64,000 bases of DNA from JACVRW01 sp963819115 (lineage in GTDB: Bacteria > Actinomycetota > Thermoleophilia > Solirubrobacterales > Thermoleophilaceae). The notes beneath the pieces are model-generated. The model had not been told where the DNA came from and made no database searches. It worked only from the letters and a program-made list of their open reading frames with translations. The stretch is taken from assembly GCA_963819115.1 (NCBI GenBank), contig CAWFUR010000011.1, positions 434,001 through 498,000 on the forward strand, given 5' to 3'. Shown one piece after another: positions 57,787-64,000 of this stretch. The stretch's first letter is position 1, and every line of letters begins with the position of its first letter. The translations under genes were made by a program, and so were the position numbers.

Positions 57787-59174
57787 GCGACCCCCTGACC
57801 CAGGCGCTCGGCGGGCGATCCGCGTGGATCGTGGGTGGCACCGTGCGCGACGAGTTGCTCGGCCGCCCGGACGTGGACGTGGACGTGGCGGTGGCGGGGG
57901 AGGCCGAGGCGGCCGCCCGCACGCTGGCCCGTGCAGTGGGCGGGCCCGTGTTCCCGCTGTCCGAGCGCTTCGGCGCGTGGCGCGCGATCGACCGCGAGTC
58001 GGGCCGCACCTACGACGTGTCGGAGCTTCAGGGCGCGACGATCGAGGAGGACCTCTCGCGCCGCGACTTCACCGTGAACGCCATGGCCAAGCCGCTGGAG
58101 GGCGGCGAGGTGATCGATCCCCACGGCGGCCGCCGGGACCTCGAGGCCCAGACCCTGCGGCTCGTTTCGCCCGAGGCGTACGAGGCCGATCCGCTGAGGC
58201 CGCTGCGGCTGGCCCGCTTCGCGGCCGAGCTGGGATTCACGGCCGATGCGGAGACGGAGCGCATGACGCGGGCCGCGGCGCCGGGCGTGTCCAGCGCGTC
58301 GCCGGAGCGGGTGTTCGCCGAGCTGCGCCGGCTGATAGTGGCGCCCGGGGCGCTGCCGGGGCTTGAGCTGTCCGACCGGCTGGGGCTTCTGCGCGCGGTG
58401 CTGCCCGAGGTTTCCGACCTCCACGGCGTGGAGCAGAGCCGGTACCACCACCTGGACGTGTACGGCCACACGCTCGAGGTGCTCGCCCGACAGATCGAGC
58501 TGGAGGGGCGGCTGGACGAGCTCTTCGGAGAGTCGGCTCCCCGACTCGAGGCCGTGCTGGCCGAGCCGCTGGCGGACGACCTGACGCGCGGTCAGGCGCT
58601 GCGCTTCGGCGCCCTTCTGCACGACGTGGGCAAGCCCGCCACGCGCGGCGTCCTCGCGAACGGGCGCGTCACGTTCATCGGCCACGACGCGGTGGGCGAG
58701 ACGATGGTTTTGGACCTCTGCCGTCGGCTGCGCACCAGCGAGCGGCTGAGCCGCTTCCTCCAGGGCGTGACGCGCACCCACCTCGCCCTTGGCTTCCTCG
58801 TGCACGACCGGCCGCTCTCGCGGCAGGCGGTGTACCGCTACCTGACACGCACGACCCCGGTGGAGGTGGAGGTGACGCTGCTCTCCTGCGCCGACCGTCT
58901 GGCCACCCGAGGTCGAAACGCCGATGCCGCGATCGCCGCCCACCTGGATCTGGCCGCCGAGCTGATGGTGGCGGCGCTCGACTGGAGGGAGGCGGGGCCG
59001 CCCTCGCCGCCGGTCCGTGGCGACGATCTCGCCCGCGAGCTCGGCATGACGCCCGGCCCGGAGCTCGGGCAGCTGCTCCGGCGCCTGGAGGAGGCCGCGT
59101 TCACCGGCGAGGCACGCGATCGCGCCGAGGCGGTCCAGCTCGCCCGGTCCTTGAGGCAGAATCCCGAGAAGTGA
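57783..59174 (+). CDS. CCA tRNA nucleotidyltransferase-like, with HD domain
   Basis: A 463-residue nucleotidyltransferase-superfamily protein. WIVGGTVRDELLGRPDVDVDVAV is the head-domain NTP site; RRDFTVNAMAKPLEGG and EADPLRPLRLARFAAELGF follow; ALLHDVGKPATRG in the HD domain and FLVHDRPLSRQAVYRYLT near the C-terminus. It adds or repairs the tRNA 3'-CCA or is a related poly(A) polymerase. GTG 57783. Stop overlaps corA by 4 nt. Confidence 0.9.
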   Translation: MSDPLTQALGGRSAWIVGGTVRDELLGRPDVDVDVAVAGEAEAAARTLARAVGGPVFPLSERFGAWRAIDRESGRTYDVSELQGATIEEDLSRRDFTVNAMAKPLEGGEVIDPHGGRRDLEAQTLRLVSPEAYEADPLRPLRLARFAAELGFTADAETERMTRAAAPGVSSASPERVFAELRRLIVAPGALPGLELSDRLGLLRAVLPEVSDLHGVEQSRYHHLDVYGHTLEVLARQIELEGRLDELFGESAPRLEAVLAEPLADDLTRGQALRFGALLHDVGKPATRGVLANGRVTFIGHDAVGETMVLDLCRRLRTSERLSRFLQGVTRTHLALGFLVHDRPLSRQAVYRYLTRTTPVEVEVTLLSCADRLATRGRNADAAIAAHLDLAAELMVAALDWREAGPPSPPVRGDDLARELGMTPGPELGQLLRRLEEAAFTGEARDRAEAVQLARSLRQNPEK

Positions 59175-60142
59175 TCGTCGACTGCGCTGTTTACGAGGAC
59201 GGAAAGCGCCGCGACGGCCAGGTGGATCTCGAGCACGCCTACCGGGCCTGCCACGCCAAGGAGGGCTTCGCCTGGATCGGGCTGGTGGAGCCCTCCCATG
59301 AGGAGTTCGACTCGCTTGCGCGCGAGTTCAACCTCCATCCGCTGGCGGTGGAGGACGCGATCAATGCCCACCAGCGGCCCAAGATCGAGGTCTTCGACGA
59401 CGTGGTGCTCCTGGTCCTCAAGACCGCGCGCTACGTGGACCCCACCGAGATCATCGAGCTCGGCGAGATCCTGGTGTTCCTGGGGGAGGACTTCGTGATC
59501 ACGGTGCGCCACGGCCTGGCCAGCGACCTGCACGGGGTCCGCGAGCGGCTGGAGGCGAACCCGGCCATGCTGAAGATGGGCCCCGGTGGGGTGGTCCACG
59601 CAATCGTGGACAGGGTGGTGGACGACTACCAGCCGGCGCTCGACGGCCTGGGCGAGGACATCGAGGAGCTGGAGACCGAGGTCTTCTCCCCCGCCCGGCC
59701 GGACCGCACCGAGCGGATCTACCGGCTGAAGCGCGAGGTGCTCCAGTTCTATCGCGCCGCTGCTCCTCTCGGCGAGCCGGTGGACCGTCTGGCCCGCGGC
59801 CACTACGACATCATCCCGCCCGAGGTTCGCACCTACTTCCGGGACGTGAACGACCACCTGCTTCGCGTCCACGAGCAGCTCGAGAGCTTCCGTGACCTGC
59901 TCACCAGCGTGCTCGGTGCCAACCTCACTCAGATCACCGTGCGCCAGAACGAGGACGTGCGCAAGATCTCCGCCGGGGTGGCGATCGTGGCCGTGCCCAC
60001 CCTGATCGCCGGCATCTACGGTATGAACTTCCAGCACATGCCGGAGCTCGGGTGGCAGTACGGCTACCCGGGGGCGCTGGCCCTCATGGCGATGATCTGC
60101 ACGGGGCTGTACGTCTTCTTCCGCCGCGTCGGCTGGCTGTAG
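59171..60142 (+). CDS. corA: CorA-family magnesium/cobalt transporter
   Basis: A 323-residue protein with long N-terminal cytoplasmic domain and two C-terminal membrane helices; YGMNFQHMPEL holds the GMN signature between them, and VAIVAVPTLIAGIYGMNF is the first helix. It lacks a recognisable CBS or ion regulator other than the family fold. GTG 59171 overlaps the preceding gene. Its TAG lies just before a hairpin repeat. Confidence 0.94.
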   Translation: MIVDCAVYEDGKRRDGQVDLEHAYRACHAKEGFAWIGLVEPSHEEFDSLAREFNLHPLAVEDAINAHQRPKIEVFDDVVLLVLKTARYVDPTEIIELGEILVFLGEDFVITVRHGLASDLHGVRERLEANPAMLKMGPGGVVHAIVDRVVDDYQPALDGLGEDIEELETEVFSPARPDRTERIYRLKREVLQFYRAAAPLGEPVDRLARGHYDIIPPEVRTYFRDVNDHLLRVHEQLESFRDLLTSVLGANLTQITVRQNEDVRKISAGVAIVAVPTLIAGIYGMNFQHMPELGWQYGYPGALALMAMICTGLYVFFRRVGWL

Positions 60143-60197
60143 AAGCCAGGGCTGCGGGGCTCGCCCGACCAACGCTCGGGCTGCGCTCCTCGCTAGG
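60143..60197. repeat. Hairpin repeat after corA
   Basis: A single copy with GCCCGA / TCGGGC stem and the same CCAACGC loop as the 11797 array. It ends at CTAGG shortly before the HIT-protein GTG. Confidence 0.85.
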
Positions 60198-60205
60198 CTG
60201 CGGCG

Positions 60206-60613
60206 GTGCCGGAGGACTGCATCTTCTGCAAGATCGTGGCGGGTGAGCTGCCCGCAGAGCGCGTCCAGGAGGACGAGCACACGGTTGCGTTCATGGACCT
60301 GAACCCGTGGACTCGCGGCCACGCCCTGGTGATCCCGCGCCACCACTCCAGGAACCTCTACGAGGTGCCGGACGAGGATCTGCGCCACGCGGGGGCGGCC
60401 GCCGCGCGCCTGGCGCGCACGATGCGCGACCGGCTGAAATGCGACGGCGTGAACCTGCTCAACTGCTGCGAGCCCGCGGCGTGGCAGACCGTGTTCCACT
60501 TCCACATTCACGTCATCCCGCGCTACGACGACGATCCGCTGCAGCTGCCGGTGCGCCCGCGCGAGGCGTCCGCGGAGGAACTCGGCCGCGTGGCCGCCCA
60601 GCTGCGCGGCTGA
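60206..60613 (+). CDS. HIT-family hydrolase
   Basis: A 135-residue protein from GTG 60206. CIFCKIVAGELPAERVQEDE holds the zinc-type N-terminus, and HFHIHVIPRYDDD is the HxHxH catalytic site. It hydrolyses nucleotide derivatives such as AMP-NH2 compounds. No operon partners are obvious; it is flanked by hairpin repeats on both sides. Confidence 0.94.
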   Translation: MPEDCIFCKIVAGELPAERVQEDEHTVAFMDLNPWTRGHALVIPRHHSRNLYEVPDEDLRHAGAAAARLARTMRDRLKCDGVNLLNCCEPAAWQTVFHFHIHVIPRYDDDPLQLPVRPREASAEELGRVAAQLRG

Positions 60614-60781
60614 TCGCCAGGGAGGAGCGCAGCCCGATCGGTGAATGCCTGCTGCGGTGCTCGCTTGATCACCGATCGCCAGGGAGGAGCGCAGCCCGAT
60701 CGGTGAATGCCTGCTGCGGTGCTCGCTTGATCACCGATCAAGCTGCGCTCCTCGCCAGGGCGAGCACCGGACCATGCCTTC
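60612..60781. repeat. Tandem hairpin repeats, two 62-bp units plus inverted partial
   Basis: Two near-identical 62-bp units (60612-60673 and 60674-60735) followed by a forward copy with stem GCTTGA / TCAAGC and then the reverse arm GCGAGCACCGGACCATGCC. Stem alleles differ from other copies but pair throughout. The first unit begins at the HIT-gene stop codon region. Confidence 0.85.
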
Positions 60782-60934
60782 CAGAGGGCGGATCGGGAGG
60801 ATCCGGGGTGTGGGCTTGGTAGCGTTCCCGCCGTTGGGCCGGTCCATGCCGGCATAGATCACGTGCAAGGTGCCGAGGTTCGGATTCGCAAGCAGTGCAG
60901 GCCGAGCGGCACACGCAGGAAGGGGCAGTACAGG
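60782..60934 (+). other. Leader of the cold-shock gene
   Basis: 153 bp without a gene before the cold-shock start. It contains a purine-rich GGAAGGGG element 10-15 bases before GTG 60935 and is long enough to hold the structured 5' leader typical of csp mRNAs. With the repeat array it makes a gene-free stretch of about 320 bp. Confidence 0.4.
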
Positions 60935-61138
60935 GTGCCTACCGGAACCGTCAAGTGGTTCAACGACGAGAAGGGGTACGGATTCATCACTCCCGATGAG
61001 GGTGACCGTGACCTGTTCGTTCATTACTCCGGCATCGACGGCGGCGGCTTCAAGTCGCTGGCCGAGAATTCGAAGGTCGAGTACGAGGAAGAGAGTGGCG
61101 ACAAGGGGCCAAAGGCGGTGAACGTCCGTCTCATCTGA
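60935..61138 (+). CDS. csp: Cold-shock domain protein
   Basis: A 67-residue protein. GTVKWFNDEKGYGFITPD holds RNP1 (KGYGFI) and DLFVHYSGI is RNP2, with KVEYEEESGDKGPKAVNVRLI. It binds single-stranded RNA/DNA as a chaperone. GTG 60935 gives the canonical length. A gene for infA follows after only 13 bp, an unusual pairing that suggests co-expression of RNA-binding factors. Confidence 0.95.
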   Translation: MPTGTVKWFNDEKGYGFITPDEGDRDLFVHYSGIDGGGFKSLAENSKVEYEEESGDKGPKAVNVRLI

Positions 61139-61151
61139 GACAACGGAGCAA

Positions 61152-61370
61152 TTGTCCAAAGAAGAGAAGATCGAGATGGAGGGCGAGATAGTTGAGGCCC
61201 TCCCCAACACCATGTTCAAGGTCCAGCTGGACAACGGCCACGATGTCCTGGGCCATATATCAGGCAAGATGCGGCGGCACTACATCCGCATCCTGCCCGG
61301 AGATCGGGTGAAGATCGAGCTGTCGCCGTATGACCTCGATCGCGGCCGGATCACGTACAGGTACAAGTAG
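61152..61370 (+). CDS. infA: Translation initiation factor IF-1
   Basis: A 72-residue OB-fold protein. EGEIVEALPNTMFKVQLDNG, GHDVLGHISGKMRRHYIRIL and GDRVKIELSPYDLDRGRITY are diagnostic of IF-1. TTG start with GGAG upstream. It is outside the ribosomal-protein cluster, next to the cold-shock gene. Confidence 0.95.
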   Translation: MSKEEKIEMEGEIVEALPNTMFKVQLDNGHDVLGHISGKMRRHYIRILPGDRVKIELSPYDLDRGRITYRYK

Positions 61371-61414
61371 CGGGTGCGCAACTCGGGCCCTAGCCGGGTG
61401 TTCGAGATCCGGTC

Positions 61415-62113
61415 ATGAAACGCTGTCTAACTCCAGTCCTGATTGTTGCGGCGCTGCTTGCGCTGCCCGCCGCGGCCTCCGCTCGAGTGATCGAGCTCGG
61501 CGCCGGAGCCACACCCCCGGCGGTGTCCACCTGCCCGGGCGACCCGTGCCGCGCGATCTACCAGGTCACCGGCTACCAGGGCCATTCCGGCAACCTGAAG
61601 GACCCGTTCATCGTCGGGCGCGATGGGTATCTCGTGGCCTTCACGGTCGCGCTCCCGAAGCTGGCCGACAACCAGATCGACTCCTTCAACGCCCGCTTCG
61701 GCGGCGCGCCCGAGGTCCGGCTCGCCACGCTGCGGCGTGGGGACAAGCGCAAGACTCGCCTCAATCACCGCCTGCTTCGGCAGTCGGACGTGTTCGCGGT
61801 GCAGGACTACCTCGGCTCGAGCCCGACGTTCGTGCTGAAGCAGCCCCTACGGGTCAAGAAGGGGAACATCGTGGCGCTCACGGTGCCCACGTGGCTGCCC
61901 GCCCTGGCGGCGGACCTGAGCAGGGGCAACTGGTGGCGCTCCTCGCGGCTGAAGGGCAAGTGCGGCAGCGACAGCGAGCTCTCGCCGCCCTCGCAGCAGG
62001 AGGAGCTGCGCGAGGTCATCCGCTACGGGTGCACCTACAAGCGTGCCCGGCTGCTCTACACGGCCACGTATGTGCCGGATCCCCGTCCGACCGTCAAAAA
62101 GCCCAAGAAGTAA
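61415..62113 (+). CDS. Secreted protein of unknown function
   Basis: A 232-residue protein with a Sec signal (CLTPVLIVAALLALPAAASA). The mature part contains paired cysteines (STCPGDPCRAIYQVTGY and KCGSDSELS...YGCTYKRA) that may form disulfides, and a VIRYGCTYKRARLLY segment. It ends in a Lys-rich tail. No domain was recognised. Possibly surface-attached or extracellular. It is 45 bp after infA. Confidence 0.6.
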   Translation: MKRCLTPVLIVAALLALPAAASARVIELGAGATPPAVSTCPGDPCRAIYQVTGYQGHSGNLKDPFIVGRDGYLVAFTVALPKLADNQIDSFNARFGGAPEVRLATLRRGDKRKTRLNHRLLRQSDVFAVQDYLGSSPTFVLKQPLRVKKGNIVALTVPTWLPALAADLSRGNWWRSSRLKGKCGSDSELSPPSQQEELREVIRYGCTYKRARLLYTATYVPDPRPTVKKPKK

Positions 62114-62171
62114 CGACGTGCGAGTGCGCCAGGGTCTTTCCGCGACCCGGCTCAGGCGTTAGCATCGAGCG

Positions 62172-62522
62172 ATGACCACCGAGGGGTGGATCTTCATGGT
62201 CGGCTTCCGCGTATTCGACGTCGGCCTGCTGGTCGCCTGGCTCATTTGGTTCTTCCGGTTGCGTGATGACGGCGACGAGCCGCCGGGAGACGACGGGGGC
62301 GGAGGCGAGGGCCCGGGTCCGCGCCCGCGGCGGGACGGGCCCGGCGGCGACGGCATCAGCTTCCCGCTGGGGCGCTGGCCTATCGGCCGTGGCCGCGATC
62401 GCGACCATTCCCGTCCGGGGACGCCGGGTCGCCGCAGGGGCAGCGAGCCCGTCGTGCCCACGCCGCTTCCATCGCGGGTCAGGCGCCCCGACCCACCCGT
62501 CCCGGCGCGCCACAGAGGGTGA
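62172..62522 (+). CDS. Small membrane protein with disordered tail
   Basis: A 116-residue protein with one membrane segment (FMVGFRVFDVGLLVAWLIWFF) and a long Gly/Pro/Arg/Asp-rich cytoplasmic tail. No domain was recognised and the tail is low complexity, so it may be a mis-called or lineage-specific gene. Confidence 0.5.
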   Translation: MTTEGWIFMVGFRVFDVGLLVAWLIWFFRLRDDGDEPPGDDGGGGEGPGPRPRRDGPGGDGISFPLGRWPIGRGRDRDHSRPGTPGRRRGSEPVVPTPLPSRVRRPDPPVPARHRG

Positions 62523-62534
62523 TAGGTTCCCCCG

Positions 62535-62897
62535 ATGGGGGGTGCAATCGACTTCGGGTTGGTTGACGAGCCCGTGGACGAGCTCACGCACGTCGTGGCT
62601 CCCTACGGCGAGATCGACGCGCTCACGGCGCCCCGCCTGGGCCGGCGGATGCTCGACCTCGTGGAAGAGGGCAAGCGGGTGATGGTGGTGGACCTCTCCG
62701 AGGTCACCTTCATGGACTCCACCGGCATCAGCGTGATCCTGAACGCCGTGAGGCATCTCGGCACGCGCCACGGCAGCCTGCTGCTGGTCTGTCCCACCCG
62801 GCGCATCCTGCGCCCGTTCGAGATCACCGGACTCACGAGCCGGCTCAGCATCTTCGCCACCCGCGCCGAGGCGCTGGGCGGCGTGCCCGCCGGGTAG
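62535..62897 (+). CDS. STAS-domain anti-anti-sigma factor-like protein
   Basis: A 120-residue STAS protein. DLSEVTFMDSTGISVIL has the Ser-Thr-Gly phosphorylation site (MDSTG) and DALTAPRLGRRMLDLVEEG and GSLLLVCPTRRILRPFEITGL complete the fold. It likely binds an anti-sigma factor or a signalling partner; none is visible. Its TAG is the start of a hairpin-repeat stretch. ATG 62535 chosen. Confidence 0.9.
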   Translation: MGGAIDFGLVDEPVDELTHVVAPYGEIDALTAPRLGRRMLDLVEEGKRVMVVDLSEVTFMDSTGISVILNAVRHLGTRHGSLLLVCPTRRILRPFEITGLTSRLSIFATRAEALGGVPAG

Positions 62898-62999
62898 GCA
62901 TGGTGCGGTGCTCGCCCGATGACGGGGCTGCGGTGCTCGCCTGATCACCGATCAGGCTGCGCTCCTCGCCGCCGATCGGGCTCCGCTCCTCCCTAGGCT
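62895..62999. repeat. Hairpin repeats after STAS gene
   Basis: Two or three partial copies, one with GCCTGA / TCAGGC stem and another with a truncated stem ending in CTAGG. Located between convergent genes. Confidence 0.8.
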
Positions 63000-63008
63000 G
63001 CTCTCGGC

Positions 63009-63377
63009 TCAGCCGCAGGCGCCTGGGTTTTCGTTGCAGAACTGCTCGAATCGCTGCGCGGGCGTGCCGGTGGGCGGAGGCGTGTCGTTCTCCGGGCTGT
63101 CCGGCGTGGTCTGGGTCTCGGGGATGGCGGCGGGCGGCGTGGTCTGCGCCGGGGAGGTCTCCGTCTGCGGCAAGGTCTCCGTGACCGGGGGAGGGGCCGT
63201 CTCCCGCGGAACCGTCAGGTCCGGAAGCGGGGGCGGATTGTCCGCCTCATCGTCCCCGCCGCACCCCGCGGCGAGGGCGAGCAGCACGAGCAAGAGGAGT
63301 ACATGGTGCGCTCCTCGCCCGCGGCGAGGAGCGCAGCTTGATCGGCGATCAAGCGAGCACCGCAGCCAGGTAATCAC
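63009..63377 (-). CDS. Small Pro/Thr-rich lipoprotein
   Basis: A protein of ~122 residues whose start is uncertain. The hydrophobic VLLLLVLLALAAGC is a lipoprotein signal with lipobox Cys. The mature part (PPPLPDLTVPRETAPPP, TSPAQTTPPAAIPET) is low complexity, ending with CNENPGACG. Possible GTG starts at 63377 and 63428, or TTG 63293, give different N-regions, because a hairpin repeat occupies 63306-63405. Probably a wall-anchored spacer protein. Confidence 0.5.
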   Translation of the reverse strand: MITWLRCSLDRRSSCAPRRGRGAHHVLLLLVLLALAAGCGGDDEADNPPPLPDLTVPRETAPPPVTETLPQTETSPAQTTPPAAIPETQTTPDSPENDTPPPTGTPAQRFEQFCNENPGACG

Positions 63378-63405
63378 CGATCGGGCCCCGCTCCTCCCGG
63401 CACTC
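63306..63405. repeat. Hairpin repeat overlapping the lipoprotein's 5' end
   Basis: Contains a copy with stem GCTTGA / TCAAGC, then a second GATCGGGCCCCGCTCC arm. It lies between the 3' end of the zinc-ribbon gene and the lipoprotein, so the lipoprotein's start codon must be in or after the repeat. Confidence 0.8.
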
Positions 63406-63438
63406 CCTGTCGGCACCCGGCGCGACACGCCGGCGAGG

Positions 63439-63708
63439 TCAGCCTTCGAAGGCGGGGAGCCGGCGGCCGCAGTGAGGGCAGTCGTTCAGGTCCTTCTGGG
63501 CCAGCTGCTCCAGGGAACATCCGCACAGGCGGAGGTTCTCCACGGCGTAGGGCAGGTCGCTCGGCGAGGGGGCGAGCGGCAGAACGGCCGCCACGACCTT
63601 AAGCTCCTCGCCGGAATCCCCGTCGAGATAGCGGACCCCGGGCTCGATCTCGCGAACCACCTCACGGTCGGAACGCGCGCGCAGTCTGTACTTCTGGCCT
63701 CCTGGCAT
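63439..63708 (-). CDS. Small protein with C-terminal zinc ribbon
   Basis: An 89-residue protein from ATG 63708. C-terminal CGCSLEQLAQKDLNDCPHCG provides CxC and CxxC metal pairs. The N-terminus (KYRLRARSDREVVREIEPG) is basic and the middle (ELKVVAAVLPLAPSPSDL) is strand-like. Unknown function. It precedes the lipoprotein gene on the same strand. Confidence 0.55.
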   Translation of the reverse strand: MPGGQKYRLRARSDREVVREIEPGVRYLDGDSGEELKVVAAVLPLAPSPSDLPYAVENLRLCGCSLEQLAQKDLNDCPHCGRRLPAFEG

Positions 63709-63721
63709 CGGCGCGGAACAA

Positions 63722-63741
63722 TAGCGAGCACCGCAGCCACC
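63722..63741. repeat. Partial hairpin-repeat arm
   Basis: GCGAGCACCGCAGCC arm of the dispersed family between the zinc-ribbon gene and the GT4 gene. No paired partner is present in the window. Confidence 0.5.
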
Positions 63742-63755
63742 CCCAGCCACCCATT

Positions 63756-64000
63756 ATGCGAATTCTGATCTTTCACGGCTACCTGCTGCGCGGCACCGGC
63801 AGCAACATCTACAACGCCAGCCTCGTGCGGGCGCTGGCTCGCCTTGGGCACCAGGTGGAGCTCGTGTGCCAGGAGCGCGACCCCGGGCCGCTGGGCCTAC
63901 CCGAGGCCGTACGGGTGACAGTCCCGGACATCGGCGGCCTTCTCCCCGTCTACGTGGCGGATCGCTACGAGGGCTACCGGGCCGTGCCCTACCCGGAGCT
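63756..64000 (+). CDS. Family 4 glycosyltransferase (partial, N-terminal)
   Basis: Begins at ATG 63756 and runs off the right edge; about 81 residues are present. ILIFHGYLLRGTGSNIYNAS and LVRALARLGHQVELVCQERD match the N-terminal Rossmann domain of GT-B glycosyltransferases (GSNIYNASLVRAL is the typical loop). The catalytic C-terminal half is not in the window. Function otherwise unknown. Confidence 0.75.
   Translation, partial: MRILIFHGYLLRGTGSNIYNASLVRALARLGHQVELVCQERDPGPLGLPEAVRVTVPDIGGLLPVYVADRYEGYRAVPYPE

Noticed and set aside
60782..60934. Promoter hexamers before the cold-shock gene
   Set aside because: Several weak TTGG/TAGAT-like matches occur but none with correct spacing, so no promoter is called.
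1..64000. tRNA, rRNA or tmRNA genes
   Set aside because: No cloverleaf-like sequences with CCA or conserved rRNA segments were seen. A scan program would be needed to exclude them fully.

Overview
The window is about 64 kb of very GC-rich bacterial chromosome with many GTG and some TTG starts and many GTGA/ATGA stop-start overlaps. The gene content (a CysM and JAMM pair of the actinobacterial CysO pathway, an R2-like ligand-binding oxidase, a CBS-less GuaB3-type protein, a c-di-AMP riboswitch in front of an M23 peptidase) fits an actinobacterium. I infer a deep lineage such as Thermoleophilia/Solirubrobacterales. No rRNA, tRNA, CRISPR array, prophage or transposase gene was seen. It looks like core chromosome plus one exopolysaccharide locus.

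Layout. 1-10711: a leftward exopolysaccharide operon. It holds an initiating sugar transferase with a GGDEF-like insert, a Wzz-like protein, an O-antigen ligase, two family-2 glycosyltransferases, a polysaccharide deacetylase, a flippase fused to a beta-helix domain, a cupin-like protein and an acetyltransferase cut by the left edge. 10827-14579: cysM, then a leftward operon of two Tat-signal ferritin-like proteins, a cupredoxin lipoprotein and TatA, then a TetR regulator. 14628-20083: an R2lox-like oxidase fused to an SCP2-like domain, a Mec-like JAMM protein, a zinc-ribbon membrane protein, two coupled acyl-CoA dehydrogenases and a gluzincin-like protein. 20158-29746: a DUF1802-like protein, a hydantoinase A/B operon with a dehydrogenase, a Cys-rich small protein, a flavin reductase with NadB, an acetoin-utilisation/HDAC-like deacetylase and a SPOR-like protein. 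29781-33411: GT4, asparagine synthetase and an MBL hydrolase.

33794-44888: a lone Flp pilin, then murI-rph-rdgB-cation efflux, a roadblock-like pair, tldD/pmbA, HU, pyrF, LysM, D-Ala-D-Ala carboxypeptidase and a PfkB kinase. 44948-60613: guaB3-guaA, a cupin, a GlsB-type protein, the riboswitch-controlled M23 peptidase, rplM-rpsI (S9 with a long acidic N-terminal extension), glmM, glmS-acpS-nnr-alr-cca-like-corA, and a HIT protein. 60935-64000: cold-shock protein, infA, small secreted/membrane proteins, a STAS protein and the start of another GT4.

Genes for wall precursors and turnover (murI, alr, glmM, glmS, DacA-type, LysM, M23) and nucleotide metabolism (rdgB, pyrF, guaB3, guaA, rph) dominate the middle. 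The most striking non-coding feature is a dispersed family of hairpin repeats at gene 3' ends, whose stems differ between copies but always stay paired, with constant flanks. They often begin at the TAG stop codon of the preceding gene. Other regulatory structures are a start codon buried in a perfect 12-bp inverted repeat, twin TetR-type operators 21 bp apart, and a 51-bp nested palindrome upstream of the pilin gene.
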